From Yersinia hibernica (GTDB taxonomy: Bacteria; Pseudomonadota; Gammaproteobacteria; Enterobacterales; Enterobacteriaceae): a stretch of DNA of 64,000 bases. A model generated the notes under the pieces. That model ran no database searches. It was not told where the DNA came from and saw only the letters and a list, made by a program, of their open reading frames with translations. Positions 9,459 through 18,165 of the stretch are shown here, piece by piece (position 1 is the stretch's first letter; the number at the start of each line of letters is the position of its first letter). The position numbers and the translations under genes are program-made. The DNA is taken from positions 372,001 through 436,000 of the forward strand of contig NZ_CP032487.1 in assembly GCF_004124235.1 (NCBI RefSeq). Reading direction: 5' to 3'.

Positions 9459-9843
9459 TATTGAGGGGGCATTACCGCCACTGAGTGAGCAGTACCTCGG
9501 CGCGCGGCGGGCGCAAAGTTTAGCCAATGAGCGGCAAAAACAGCAATTTGCCCGCTATCTTCCCCCGCGGGCATCGCCAATGCAGGATATTGCCCAGTCA
9601 ATGACGCCCTCAGAGGGCGCTAATCTGATGCAGACTGACTACCACATTATGAGTGGCCCATTGTCGGGCGTCCGGGTTCATGTCTGTCTGGCCGCGGATG
9701 GTTTGCATATTGTACTCAGCCATGCCAACGGTGAATGGGTTGAGCGCCTACAGCGGTTACAAACACGTTGGCAGCGGCAACTGCATCAATGGGGTTTTCC
9801 TTGCTTGTTGGAGGTGACCCATGCTGGGGATATTGTCGGCTGA
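9445..9843 (+). CDS. sctP: T3SS needle-length/substrate-switch protein SctP (SsaP)
   Basis: 132 residues, close to SsaP (about 124), and like it lacking the long spacer of YscP. SctP proteins control needle length and the switch to late substrates through a C-terminal domain contacting SctU. The N-terminal half is Gln/Arg/Pro-rich and disordered. Residues ~65-130 form the compact switch-like domain (GVRVHVCLAADGLHIVLSHA). It overlaps both neighbours, sctO by 14 bases and sctQ by 23. Confidence 0.83.
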   Translation: MSRIDIEGALPPLSEQYLGARRAQSLANERQKQQFARYLPPRASPMQDIAQSMTPSEGANLMQTDYHIMSGPLSGVRVHVCLAADGLHIVLSHANGEWVERLQRLQTRWQRQLHQWGFPCLLEVTHAGDIVG

Positions 9844-10789
9844 ATTACGCCATCTCAGCGGCGTGATTGGCCGGGGACGGCATGCCGCGGGGGTCTGCGC
9901 CATATTATCACCTACTGATGGTGTGGGTATTTATCTGCCGCTCCAATATGCGGGTAAGCCGTGCGGTTGCTGGCTATCTCAGTCTTGCTGGAATAGCTGG
10001 CTGCTATCGGCGCTGGCCACTGACAACCCCCAGTTGCTGGCGACAGAGTTGGTCAGTGCCATGGCCCAGTGGGCCATGAGTCCACTGGCGACGGTGCTGC
10101 CCGAGTTGGCTATCCACAGCGCGGTGCCGGTGGCCATGACACTGCTGCCCCAATGGGCCGTGGTGCTGACTTTCGAGCTGGAAGGCCAGCAACTGAGTGG
10201 CGTGTTGCTCGATTGGCCTTTGGCGGCACTAACCGCAATCTTGTCTGAATGGCAGTGTGAGCAGGTCACCGAGCCTGAGGTGCCCTGGCAAACGGGGTTA
10301 GTGTTGGGGTGGAGCCGATTATCACTGTATCAATTGCAGCACATCAAGCCGGGGGATGGGGTGCGAATCCACTGTGCCGCGGAATGGGAGCAAGGAAACT
10401 GTTGGTTATGGCCACTGGCGTCAGCACAGATTTATATCAAACTGGAAGATGGAAACAGAATGACTATTCAACAAATTAATGACGACATTGACCCGTCGCG
10501 TGATATCGCCGCACTACCGACTGCACCACAGGCGCTACAACTGGATCAACTGCCGCAAACACTGGTCATGGAAATTGGCCGTCTCACCTTGCCATTGGGC
10601 GACATCAAACAGTTGGATGTCGGGCAAACACTGCCATGCCAAACTCAGCTCTACGGAGAGGTGAATATTCGTCTGCACGGGCAATCTGTCGGAAGTGGCA
10701 GTTTATTGTGTTGTGAGGGGCAGTTTGTGGTGCTTATTAATCAGTGGCTTACCTTGCATCCTTGCGGCAGCGGCAATGGTGTTGGGTAA
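9821..10789 (+). CDS. sctQ: T3SS sorting-platform/C-ring protein SctQ (SsaQ)
   Basis: 322 residues, the usual SsaQ length. The C-terminal ~75 residues are a SpoA/FliN domain (TLVMEIGRLTLPLGDIKQL, then a GQFVVLINQ strand). The central part holds the first, diverged SpoA domain. SctQ pods under the injectisome recruit substrates with SctK and SctL. An in-frame internal ATG at 10460 may yield the short C-terminal form known in SPI-2 and Ysc (separate entry). A 141-base non-coding gap follows, the longest inside the apparatus operon. Confidence 0.93.
   Translation: MLGILSAELRHLSGVIGRGRHAAGVCAILSPTDGVGIYLPLQYAGKPCGCWLSQSCWNSWLLSALATDNPQLLATELVSAMAQWAMSPLATVLPELAIHSAVPVAMTLLPQWAVVLTFELEGQQLSGVLLDWPLAALTAILSEWQCEQVTEPEVPWQTGLVLGWSRLSLYQLQHIKPGDGVRIHCAAEWEQGNCWLWPLASAQIYIKLEDGNRMTIQQINDDIDPSRDIAALPTAPQALQLDQLPQTLVMEIGRLTLPLGDIKQLDVGQTLPCQTQLYGEVNIRLHGQSVGSGSLLCCEGQFVVLINQWLTLHPCGSGNGVG
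10460..10789 (+). CDS. Candidate short SctQ isoform from an internal start
   Basis: This in-frame ATG at 10460 inside sctQ would give a 109-residue protein consisting of the C-terminal SpoA domain with a short linker. It is preceded by GGAAGA (10444-10449) and GGAAA (10451-10455), a plausible ribosome-binding site. Internal translation of sctQ homologues (SsaQ-S, YscQ-C) is established in Salmonella SPI-2 and Yersinia Ysc, where the short form assembles with the full-length protein. Expression here is inference from start, spacing and precedent. Confidence 0.6.
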   Translation: MTIQQINDDIDPSRDIAALPTAPQALQLDQLPQTLVMEIGRLTLPLGDIKQLDVGQTLPCQTQLYGEVNIRLHGQSVGSGSLLCCEGQFVVLINQWLTLHPCGSGNGVG

Positions 10790-10930
10790 CCGGCGGTGTG
10801 CTTGCAACTTTGAGTAAAAATAGGGCGATATGGGGTTATTCAGGTGATGACCCGATGTTGAGAAAAGCGGTCTGCGCAAATACTGTGGGTATTGTTTTTA
10901 CCCAATAGGCTAGTTTTTGTGGAATAAACT
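10790..10930 (+). other. Intergenic gap sctQ-sctR with a small hairpin
   Basis: 141 bases without an ORF, in an operon where nearly all other joints overlap. Near its 3' end TGGGTA and TACCCA (around 10885-10904) can pair across a T-rich loop. A second promoter or an attenuator for sctRSTU is possible. I see no convincing -35/-10 pair. Confidence 0.4.
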
Positions 10931-11581
10931 ATGGAGTTGTTGAATTCGTCCTCTCAATTGATTGTCCTGCTTTTTATCCTGTCATTGCTCCCCCTATTGA
11001 TGGTCATGGGGACATCATTTCTCAAACTATCGATTGTGTTTTCATTGTTACGTAATGCGCTGGGGGTACAGCAGGTGCCACCCAATATTGCTATTTACGG
11101 TCTGGCGCTGGTGTTAACCATTTTCATCATGGCACCGGTGGGGTTGGATGTGCATGCCCGCCTGCAAGATGAGCCGCTGCCCAATGATATGGGGGATTTA
11201 CTGCACCATATTGATGAACATGCGCTGGGGCCATACCGCGATTTTTTACAACGAAATACTGATACGGAACAGATCCATTTTTTCAACGACATCATCCAGA
11301 CCAAGTGGCCAGAACGTTATCGCAACACCATCAAATCCAATTCACTACTGATATTAATGCCCGCCTTTACCCTCAGCCAACTGACGGAGGCATTTAAAAT
11401 CGGATTGCTGCTCTACTTGCCCTTTGTGGCCATTGATTTGATTGTCTCCAATATTTTGTTGGCCATGGGCATGATGATGGTCTCCCCAATCACCATTTCA
11501 CTACCATTCAAGTTATTGATTTTCATCTTAATTGATGGTTGGGACATGCTGCTGGGGCAGTTGGTGGGTTCTTACTTATGA
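10931..11581 (+). CDS. sctR: T3SS export gate protein SctR (SsaR, FliP family)
   Basis: 216 residues. This FliP-family membrane protein forms the helical export gate with SctS and SctT. Family signatures are clear: PLLMVMGTSFLKLSIVFSLL at residues ~22-41, MPAFTLSQLTEAFKIG, and the final ISLPFKLLIFILIDGWDML. Membrane helices lie at the N-terminus and in the last 70 residues, with a periplasmic domain between. ATG at 10931; sctS starts 22 bases after the stop. Confidence 0.96.
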   Translation: MELLNSSSQLIVLLFILSLLPLLMVMGTSFLKLSIVFSLLRNALGVQQVPPNIAIYGLALVLTIFIMAPVGLDVHARLQDEPLPNDMGDLLHHIDEHALGPYRDFLQRNTDTEQIHFFNDIIQTKWPERYRNTIKSNSLLILMPAFTLSQLTEAFKIGLLLYLPFVAIDLIVSNILLAMGMMMVSPITISLPFKLLIFILIDGWDMLLGQLVGSYL

Positions 11582-11603
11582 ATAGTCATCGAGGGAAGCG
11601 GCA

Positions 11604-11873
11604 ATGAGTAATGCCATTGTGATTCATCTGGCGACCCAATTGTTATGGCTGGTTTTACTATTATCAATGCCGGTGGTGGTGGTGGCGTCCGTGGTCGGGT
11701 TAGTGGTGAGTTTATTGCAGGCACTGACCCAAATACAGGACCAAACATTACAGTTTTTGATTAAATTGCTCGCCGTCTCGGCCACGCTATTGATGACTTA
11801 TCATTGGATGGGGGCGACATTGTTGAACTACACCCAGCAGACCTTTTTGCAGATTACCAGTATGCGGTCTTAA
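11604..11873 (+). CDS. sctS: T3SS export gate protein SctS (SsaS, FliQ family)
   Basis: 89 residues with two long hydrophobic helices, the typical FliQ/SctS size. Family features are VVGLVVSLLQALTQIQDQTL (conserved LQALTQIQ(E/D)QTL) and the closing basic-free tail. It joins the SctR5S4T1 gate complex. The ATG follows a GAGGGAAG ribosome-binding site. sctT starts 1 base after its stop. Confidence 0.95.
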   Translation: MSNAIVIHLATQLLWLVLLLSMPVVVVASVVGLVVSLLQALTQIQDQTLQFLIKLLAVSATLLMTYHWMGATLLNYTQQTFLQITSMRS

Positions 11874-11874
11874 T

Positions 11875-12669
11875 ATGCAGGACTCTTTGTATTGGCTCGG
11901 GGCGTTGGGGCTGGCGATGGTGCGTCCTTATGGCATGTTATTGATATTGCCTCTGTTTACTGCTCGCAGTTTGGGCAGTAGCTTGCTGCGCAATGGGGTG
12001 ATTCTTGCCATCGCCTTGCCGGTCACTCCGCTATTTTTCACCGCCTCATTCATGTATCACGATAGCCTCACCGGGTGGTTCTGGGTGTTATGCCTCGAGC
12101 TTGTTATCGGGGTGATGATTGGTTTTGTCGCGGCATTGCCTTTTTGGGCAATTGATATGGCGGGCTTTCTGATTGACACCTTGCGAGGTGCCACTATGTC
12201 GACACTGTTCAACCCGAGTATGGGCATGGAATCGTCCATTTTTGGTGTGCTGTTCACACAAATATTAACGGTCTTGTTTCTGACGTCAGGCGGCTTCAAT
12301 TTGGTGCTGTCGGCACTTTATGGCTCTTATAATATCTTACCTGTGGGCAGTGGCATCCAGCCCACATCGGCAATGCTGCACTTTCTGCAAAGTGAGTGGC
12401 ATTTGATGTATGAACTCTGTCTGAGTTTTGCTTTACCCGCGATCTTGGTGATGGTTTTAGCAGATTTATCTTTAGGGCTAATCAATCGCTCCTCTCAACA
12501 ACTGAATGTGTTCTTTCTGGCGATGCCTATCAAAAGTGCATTAGCCTTGTTTCTGTTACTCATTAGTCTGCCTTATGCATTACATCACTATTTGGTGGGT
12601 ATTAATCATACTGAGCAGAAAATAAGCACACTGATCCCTCTGATAAAAGGTGGTGATATTGAGCGGTGA
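11875..12669 (+). CDS. sctT: T3SS export gate protein SctT (SsaT, FliR family)
   Basis: 264 residues with about six membrane helices. FliR/SctT family signatures are VRPYGMLLILPLFTARSLGS, ELVIGVMIGFVAALPFWAID, GFLIDTLRGATM and LSLGLINRSSQQLNVFFLAM. It is the single-copy top subunit of the export gate. Its 3' end overlaps the sctU start region. No defects. Confidence 0.95.
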   Translation: MQDSLYWLGALGLAMVRPYGMLLILPLFTARSLGSSLLRNGVILAIALPVTPLFFTASFMYHDSLTGWFWVLCLELVIGVMIGFVAALPFWAIDMAGFLIDTLRGATMSTLFNPSMGMESSIFGVLFTQILTVLFLTSGGFNLVLSALYGSYNILPVGSGIQPTSAMLHFLQSEWHLMYELCLSFALPAILVMVLADLSLGLINRSSQQLNVFFLAMPIKSALALFLLLISLPYALHHYLVGINHTEQKISTLIPLIKGGDIER

Positions 12670-13735
12670 GAGTAGCGAAAAAAATGAAAAACCCACAGCT
12701 AAACGGCTGAGAGAAGCCCGAGAGAAAGGGCAGGTGATTAAGAGTGTCGAGATAACCTCTGGGGTACAGTTGGTGGTGCTGGTGGCCTATTTTTTCCTGA
12801 CGGGCACCACTTTGATGGCACAGATTAGCGCGCTGATAGGCAATTCAATCAATCAAGTGCAGCAACCTTTCACCTTGGCACTGGCGCATATCGGGTCAGA
12901 GTGCATGGCAGTGCTGGTTCATATTGTCGGAATATTGGGTGGCGCACTGATTTTAATGACGATTATCGCCGGTATTGCGCAGGTCGGGCCGCTATTGGCG
13001 AGCAAAGCTGTGGCGTTTAAAGGCGAACACATCAATCCCATCAATAATGCCAAACAACTTTTTTCATTACGCAGCCTGTTCGAGTTAAGCAAATCATTAC
13101 TCAAAGTGGCCGTATTAACTCTGATCTTCGGCTATTTATTGGCGCGATACACCGCTTCTTTTGGTTATTTGGCTTATTGTGGTAGCCACTGTGCTCTCCC
13201 CGTATTTAGCACATTAATGGGTTGGTTGCTGGGCGCATTAATTATCTGTTACGTGGTTTTTTCCCTGCTGGATTATACTTTTCAGCGCTATAACACCATG
13301 AAACAACTCAAAATGTCTCATGAAGAGGTCAAGCGAGAATACAAAGACAGTGACGGAGACCCACATATTAAGCAAAAGCGGCGACAGTTACAGCAAGAGG
13401 TGCAAAGCGGCAGTTTTGCTAAAAATGTGCAGCGCTCCACCGCGGTCGTGCGCAACCCGACCCATTTTGCCGTGTGCTTGCTTTATCATCCCGATGATGC
13501 CCCACTGCCGGTGGTGATTGAAAAGGGCCAAGGTGAACAGGCCGCTTTGATTATCAAATTAGCCGAACAGCAGGGAATTCCTGTGGTCGAAAATAGGGCG
13601 CTGGCGCGGGCATTACATCGCGATGTAGTTTGTGGCGAGACCATCCCTGAGGCCTTATTTGAGCCGGTTGCTGCTATTTTGCGTCTGGCTTTATCACTGG
13701 ATTATCAATCCGCTGATGACGATTACCCGCCTTGA
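12659..13735 (+). CDS. sctU: T3SS autoproteolytic switch protein SctU (SsaU, FlhB family)
   Basis: About 358 residues from the TTG at 12659. GTG codons at 12650 and 12653 are in frame, but the AAGGTGG at 12647-12653 is best spaced for the TTG, giving a family-like N-terminus (SEKNEKPTAKRLREAREKGQ). Four membrane helices follow, then the cytosolic domain with the intact autocleavage motif NPTH (Asn266-Pro267). Cleavage there switches export from early to late substrates together with SctP. It is the last gene of the apparatus; non-T3SS DNA follows after about 180 bases. Confidence 0.95.
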   Translation: MSGESSEKNEKPTAKRLREAREKGQVIKSVEITSGVQLVVLVAYFFLTGTTLMAQISALIGNSINQVQQPFTLALAHIGSECMAVLVHIVGILGGALILMTIIAGIAQVGPLLASKAVAFKGEHINPINNAKQLFSLRSLFELSKSLLKVAVLTLIFGYLLARYTASFGYLAYCGSHCALPVFSTLMGWLLGALIICYVVFSLLDYTFQRYNTMKQLKMSHEEVKREYKDSDGDPHIKQKRRQLQQEVQSGSFAKNVQRSTAVVRNPTHFAVCLLYHPDDAPLPVVIEKGQGEQAALIIKLAEQQGIPVVENRALARALHRDVVCGETIPEALFEPVAAILRLALSLDYQSADDDYPP

Positions 13736-13919
13736 ACCCTACCGATACCCACCGGGCACTGATGCCTTTGATTGAGTTTGCTTGTAATTAACATCTAATT
13801 TTCACTACATCTCGCCGCCATTAACAAAATAATTAGCTTATTATATATAGGTCTATTTCTCCGTCGCGACCCATCACACTGACTTGGTCTGTGACAACAC
13901 GTATTTTGGAGGTGTCAGT

Positions 13920-15134
13920 GTGAGCTGGCAGATGTTTAAATCTCAATATTTGGTGCGTTTTTGGGCACCACTGCCGGCGGTGATTGCGGCGGGTATTCTA
14001 GCGACTTATTACTTTGGTTTGACTGGCACTTTTTGGGCGGTGACCGGGGAGTTCACCCGTTGGGGGGGCCACCTGATGCAGCTATTGGGCGCCCATCCGC
14101 AGGAGTGGGGCTACTTTAAAGTTATCGGGCTAGAGGGGACACCGCTGGACCGTATCGACGGCATGATGATTATCGGGATGTTTGCCGGATGTATTGCTGC
14201 AGCGCTGTGGGCCAACAATGTGAAACTGCGTAAACCGCAGCATGGTATCCGCATTGCCCAAGCGCTGGTCGGTGGCATTATCGCCGGTTTTGGGGCGCGC
14301 CTGGCGATGGGCTGCAATCTGGCGGCGTTCTTTACCGGTATTCCACAGTTTTCACTGCATGCTTGGTTCTTTGCACTCGCGACAGCCGCGGGGTCATATT
14401 TTGGTGCTAAATTTACCTTATTGCCGCTGTTTCGCATCCCGGTGAAATTACAAAAAGTCACCGCCGCCTCGCCGCTGACCCAGCATCCGGCCAGAGCGGC
14501 ACGCCGTTTTCGCCTGGGCATGGTCGTGTTTATTCTGGCATTAGGTTGGTCGTTAATTGAGTTGTTCCGCCACCCAAAGCTGGGCATTGCCATGTTATGT
14601 GGAATTGGCTTTGGGTTGCTGATTGAACGGGCGCAGATTTGCTTTACTTCCGCGTTTCGCGATTTGTGGATAACCGGCCGTACCCATATGGCGAAAGCGA
14701 TTATTCTGGGGATGGCGGTCAGTGCGATTGGTATTTTCAGCTATGTGCAGCTGGGGGTAGCGCCCAAGATTTTGTGGGCCGGGCCAAATGCGGTGATCGG
14801 TGGTTTACTGTTCGGTTTTGGTATTGTATTGGCCGGCGGTTGTGAAACCGGCTGGATGTATCGCGCGGTAGAGGGGCAAATTCACTATTGGTGGGTGGGG
14901 CTGGGAAATATTATTGGCGCGACTATTCTGGCCTATTATTGGGATGATTTTGCTCCCGTTTTGGCCACCGATTATGACAAAGTCAACCTATTGGAAACCT
15001 TCGGGCCGATCGGCGGGTTACTGGTGACCTACCTGATGTTGGCCGCCGCCTTTGCCGCCATGCTGTGGTGGGAAAAGCGCTTCTTTCGCAAGCAGAACGC
15101 GGCCACATCCACTCTGATTAAGGAGCCATCATGA
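13920..15134 (+). CDS. yedE: YedE family membrane transporter (YeeE/YedE, putative sulfur/selenium transport)
   Basis: 404 residues, near-identical in layout to E. coli YedE (about 401), with around ten membrane helices and the repeated YeeE/YedE motif with a conserved Cys: GFGARLAMGCNLAAFFTG and FGIVLAGGCETGWMYRAVEG. Such proteins import thiosulfate-like sulfur species or have been proposed to take up selenium compounds for use by YedF-type proteins. The frame is open from a TTG at 13884, but the GTG at 13920 follows GGAGGT (13907-13912) and gives the SWQMFKSQYL start expected from E. coli. It overlaps yedF by 4 bases. Confidence 0.93.
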   Translation: MSWQMFKSQYLVRFWAPLPAVIAAGILATYYFGLTGTFWAVTGEFTRWGGHLMQLLGAHPQEWGYFKVIGLEGTPLDRIDGMMIIGMFAGCIAAALWANNVKLRKPQHGIRIAQALVGGIIAGFGARLAMGCNLAAFFTGIPQFSLHAWFFALATAAGSYFGAKFTLLPLFRIPVKLQKVTAASPLTQHPARAARRFRLGMVVFILALGWSLIELFRHPKLGIAMLCGIGFGLLIERAQICFTSAFRDLWITGRTHMAKAIILGMAVSAIGIFSYVQLGVAPKILWAGPNAVIGGLLFGFGIVLAGGCETGWMYRAVEGQIHYWWVGLGNIIGATILAYYWDDFAPVLATDYDKVNLLETFGPIGGLLVTYLMLAAAFAAMLWWEKRFFRKQNAATSTLIKEPS

Positions 15135-15400
15135 GCCATTCTTCGTCAGTTGATAAGCGAGCAACCCATCCTGCTATTGTGCCCGATTATCGTTTGGATA
15201 TGGTGGGCGAACCTTGCCCGTATCCCGCCGTCGCCACACTCGAAGCTATGCCGCAACTGCAACCGGGCGAAATCCTGGAAGTTATCAGTGACTGCCCGCA
15301 ATCTATTAATAATATTCCGTTAGATGCCCGAAATTACGGCTATACCGTGTTGGATATTCAGCAAGATGGCCCGACCATTCGCTACCTGATTCAGCGCTAA
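15131..15400 (+). CDS. yedF: YedF, TusA/SirA-like sulfurtransferase
   Basis: 89 residues. This TusA-fold protein carries the Cys-Pro-x-Pro motif (GEPCPYPAVATLEAMPQL) that holds a persulfide or perselenide, and the C-terminal YTVLDIQQDGPTIRYLIQ. E. coli YedF is 77 residues; the extra N-terminal ~12 here may be real or an early start. It overlaps yedE by 4 bases, the conserved pair, suggesting that YedE delivers substrate to YedF. Confidence 0.93.
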   Translation: MSHSSSVDKRATHPAIVPDYRLDMVGEPCPYPAVATLEAMPQLQPGEILEVISDCPQSINNIPLDARNYGYTVLDIQQDGPTIRYLIQR

Positions 15401-15481
15401 CCTCGGGCAACAAGATGAGTGATTGGTGCAATCAATGCCCATCACTCCAGTGCGCAGCAGTTTGGCGAAATAAGTGATTGA

Positions 15482-15513
15482 GCGGCCATTAGCGCCATCA
15501 TGCTGATGGCCGC
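15482..15513. terminator. Stem-loop between convergent yedF and the mscS-type gene
   Basis: GCGGCCAT (15482-15489) pairs with ATGGCCGC (15506-15513), with an inner AGC/GCT extension. It lies between two convergent genes, where a bidirectional stem-loop is expected. There is no clear T-tract, so it could be a factor-dependent end or just an RNA-stabilising hairpin. Confidence 0.45.
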
Positions 15514-15520
15514 CTCAACA

Positions 15521-17995
15521 TCAGTTTGCCGCCGGTGTGGTTTTGGCCGGTACTGCGGTGGCCAGTGACACACCCGCCGCCCGCAGCCGTTTTAATATGC
15601 TGTATAACAAAGCACTTTTGGTGTTACTGACCATGCGCGGGCTGGGCACCAAGCCGGTGACACTGAGCACAATACCATCCGGGCTTAACTGACTGAATTT
15701 CACTGACGGCTCTGGCATTTCCAGTATTGATTCATGCTCTTTATAAGCCGCTATCAGCAGCGATTGTGCCAGTTCAATATCTAAATCCAGCGGGAAGGTC
15801 AGGGCAATGGTGACCACCCCTTGGGCATTGGCCATTGTGGCGTTGCGCACATTTTGTGAAATCAATTGAGAGTTTGGCACGATGACGGTAGAGCGGTCAC
15901 TGAGTTGAATTTCAGTGGCGCGGACATTTATACGGCGAATATCCCCCTCCACCCCACTAATACTGATTAAATCCCCGACCTTGACGGGCCGCTCGGTGAG
16001 CAAAATAATGCCGGAAATAAAGTTTTTCACAATTTCCTGCAAGCCAAAGCCAATACCAACTGACAGCGCGCTGACAATCCAGGCCAATTTATTCCACTGA
16101 ATCCCCAGCACTGATAGGGTCAACAAAATAACCAGCACATAGCCGATATTACTAAACAGTGTGACCGCCGAGGTTTTTATCCCGGAATCCATCTGGGTTT
16201 TGGGCAGGAATTCATGACTCAGCCACCGGCGCGCCGCTTTGAGCACATACAACCCGACCAGCAGACAAATCACTGAGTTCAGTAAATTAGCTGGGACAAT
16301 ATTTAAATCTTCCAGCCCCTCACCACTTAATAGCTCAACGGCCTTTTGTAGCAGTGAAATTGGCGTGGTCGAGCCAAAAGTACCGTCGAGTAGAGCAAGA
16401 GCGGCCAGCAATATCAGCAACACTTTGCTGGTGGCGGATAATAATGTAGCGGCTTGTGACAAATGGCGATCGTCAATATTCAGTGATTGCTTAATCGCCT
16501 TCCCGGCACGGCTAGTGGGTGAAAAAATACTCTCGGCTAAATCAACACAGAGGTGGGTCAGTAAATATAGACAGGCGAGGACTAAACAGCTCCAGACCAG
16601 TTTATAACTCAAAAATTTCGCCAGTGCGATATAGCCCACTAACAGTGACAGTAATATGGCCAATGCAGTTATGCCGATAGCGACATGAATTAACCCCGCC
16701 AGTGTGGAATAAGCCTCGGGTTTCTCACCATTGGCCACCAAATTACGCCGTATTCGGTTGGCTCGTAAGGGAATAATCGCTGCGGTGAGAGCCATTAACA
16801 GGGCTGATATACCGTTACCAAAAATTGTCCCCGACACGCTGATATTGATCATATTGTTCATCTGATCAATCGCACCAAAAATCATAATGCAGATGGCTAA
16901 TAGCGGCGGAAATAACGTCAGTGAGGCGGCGACTTCATCCGCAATGGCGGGCAATCGCCATGAGGGGCGCTGATTAGATAAGAATGCTCGCCCAAGACCG
17001 GCCACCAGTGCGGAGAAAAACATTAGCTGAACAAAAACTTGCGAAAAATTCATCACAACCAATGATACATCTGGCGTGCGAGTGAATGTCTGGATGATGC
17101 ATTGTGCCACCGTGACGGTAATCAACACGGTATAAAGTGTGGTGGCGGATGCCATAAAACTGCGGCGCAATGGGCCTTGTGGCAGGCATTTGGTACAGAA
17201 CCAGGCGGTCAAATTGTCGAGGAATTTAAACCCAAAAACACTAATAGACAGCGCCAGCAGCAGGTATATCGTGGTGCCAACCCGCCATTCTGGCTCCCAA
17301 GCTGCACTCCAGGCATCCGCCAGTTCTTGGATAAAATCTTTCAGCCGTTGATCGTCATCTGCATTGGGATTAATGATAGGCGCCCAGAAATGCGCACCCA
17401 GAATACTGCCGGAGTTGAGGGCGATTTGGGTCTTCAATGCTGAATGCCGTAAGGCGATAATTTGCGTCGCCAGATTTTCTGCATTGGTCTTGATGGCTTG
17501 GGCCTGATCATTCTGGCCATCCAACTGGACTTTCCGGGTATTGAGAACCCGGCGCTGTTGGGCCACTACCGGGGTTTCAGCCAGTGCTCCAGCCGACGGC
17601 GGCGGGCCTAAAACATCCAATTGTGTTTGCAGTTGCTCTAGTTTGGGCTTCAGGTCTTCCAGCAGTATGTTGGCATCTCGCACCAGCGCGAGCGATGTTT
17701 CTTTTAGCGCATTCAACTCGCTATCAGATGTACTGACAGAAACATTCTGCTTTATTTTATCTAATTGTTTTTGCAGGCTAATTAACTGTACGGATATCGC
17801 GGGTTTGGCCGGCTCTTCACTGCTTGCGGCGGTGTTATCTGCGGTTGTTGCCGCCAAAACCGTGCCGGTTGTTGCCGTAAAAATAAGCGCAATCAGTAGA
17901 AATGTTAGCCGCAGATATGTTCGTACTGGGCATGTTCGTAGCAGAAATTGCAGGGAATCGCGCCGCGGTGAAACTAAATACCCATTCTTTTCCAT
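15521..17995 (-). CDS. Large MscS-family mechanosensitive channel with DUF3772 periplasmic domain
   Basis: About 824 residues from the ATG at 17995; the frame is open to 18025. It starts with a basic stretch and a hydrophobic signal/anchor, then a periplasmic helical domain (DUF3772-type, residues ~50-200, Gln/Leu/Lys-rich coiled-coil-like). Roughly ten membrane helices follow, then the C-terminal MscS pore and beta domain (SVGIGFGLQEIVKNFISG, LLTERPVKVGDLISI). It releases solutes under hypo-osmotic membrane tension. It is unrelated in position to mscM at the other end of the window, which has the same fold. The assignment to the DUF3772 subfamily is from memory of the domain layout. Confidence 0.88.
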   Translation of the reverse strand: MEKNGYLVSPRRDSLQFLLRTCPVRTYLRLTFLLIALIFTATTGTVLAATTADNTAASSEEPAKPAISVQLISLQKQLDKIKQNVSVSTSDSELNALKETSLALVRDANILLEDLKPKLEQLQTQLDVLGPPPSAGALAETPVVAQQRRVLNTRKVQLDGQNDQAQAIKTNAENLATQIIALRHSALKTQIALNSGSILGAHFWAPIINPNADDDQRLKDFIQELADAWSAAWEPEWRVGTTIYLLLALSISVFGFKFLDNLTAWFCTKCLPQGPLRRSFMASATTLYTVLITVTVAQCIIQTFTRTPDVSLVVMNFSQVFVQLMFFSALVAGLGRAFLSNQRPSWRLPAIADEVAASLTLFPPLLAICIMIFGAIDQMNNMINISVSGTIFGNGISALLMALTAAIIPLRANRIRRNLVANGEKPEAYSTLAGLIHVAIGITALAILLSLLVGYIALAKFLSYKLVWSCLVLACLYLLTHLCVDLAESIFSPTSRAGKAIKQSLNIDDRHLSQAATLLSATSKVLLILLAALALLDGTFGSTTPISLLQKAVELLSGEGLEDLNIVPANLLNSVICLLVGLYVLKAARRWLSHEFLPKTQMDSGIKTSAVTLFSNIGYVLVILLTLSVLGIQWNKLAWIVSALSVGIGFGLQEIVKNFISGIILLTERPVKVGDLISISGVEGDIRRINVRATEIQLSDRSTVIVPNSQLISQNVRNATMANAQGVVTIALTFPLDLDIELAQSLLIAAYKEHESILEMPEPSVKFSQLSPDGIVLSVTGLVPSPRMVSNTKSALLYSILKRLRAAGVSLATAVPAKTTPAAN

Positions 17996-18025
17996 AAAGC
18001 CTGTCAGCCCCAAAGTGAGTGCCAC

Positions 18026-18146
18026 AATAAACCCGTTAATATGTAGAGCTATGCCGTTAAGCCTAGCAGAAAGCTATTGTGGCATAGACGACGGCTGACT
18101 GAATAATCTTACTCTGATAATTACTTTCACAATATTAAATAATAAA
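18026..18146. other. Start of the 368-base gap before foxA
   Basis: The stretch 17996-18363 separates the divergent channel gene and foxA. It is AT-rich around 18120-18190 and holds a Fur-like box (separate entry). The rest shows no ORF or repeat I can support. Confidence 0.4.
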
Positions 18147-18165
18147 GATAATAATTATCATTGTA
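18147..18165. promoter_or_regulatory. Fur-like box upstream of foxA
   Basis: GATAATAATTATCATTGTA matches 15 of 19 positions of the Fur consensus GATAATGATAATCATTATC. It lies about 200 bases before the foxA ATG in an AT-rich promoter-like stretch. Iron repression of foxA is expected for a siderophore receptor. Confidence 0.65.

Noticed and set aside
14111..14593. 160-residue frame opposite yedE
   Set aside because: Antisense shadow of a strongly conserved membrane protein.
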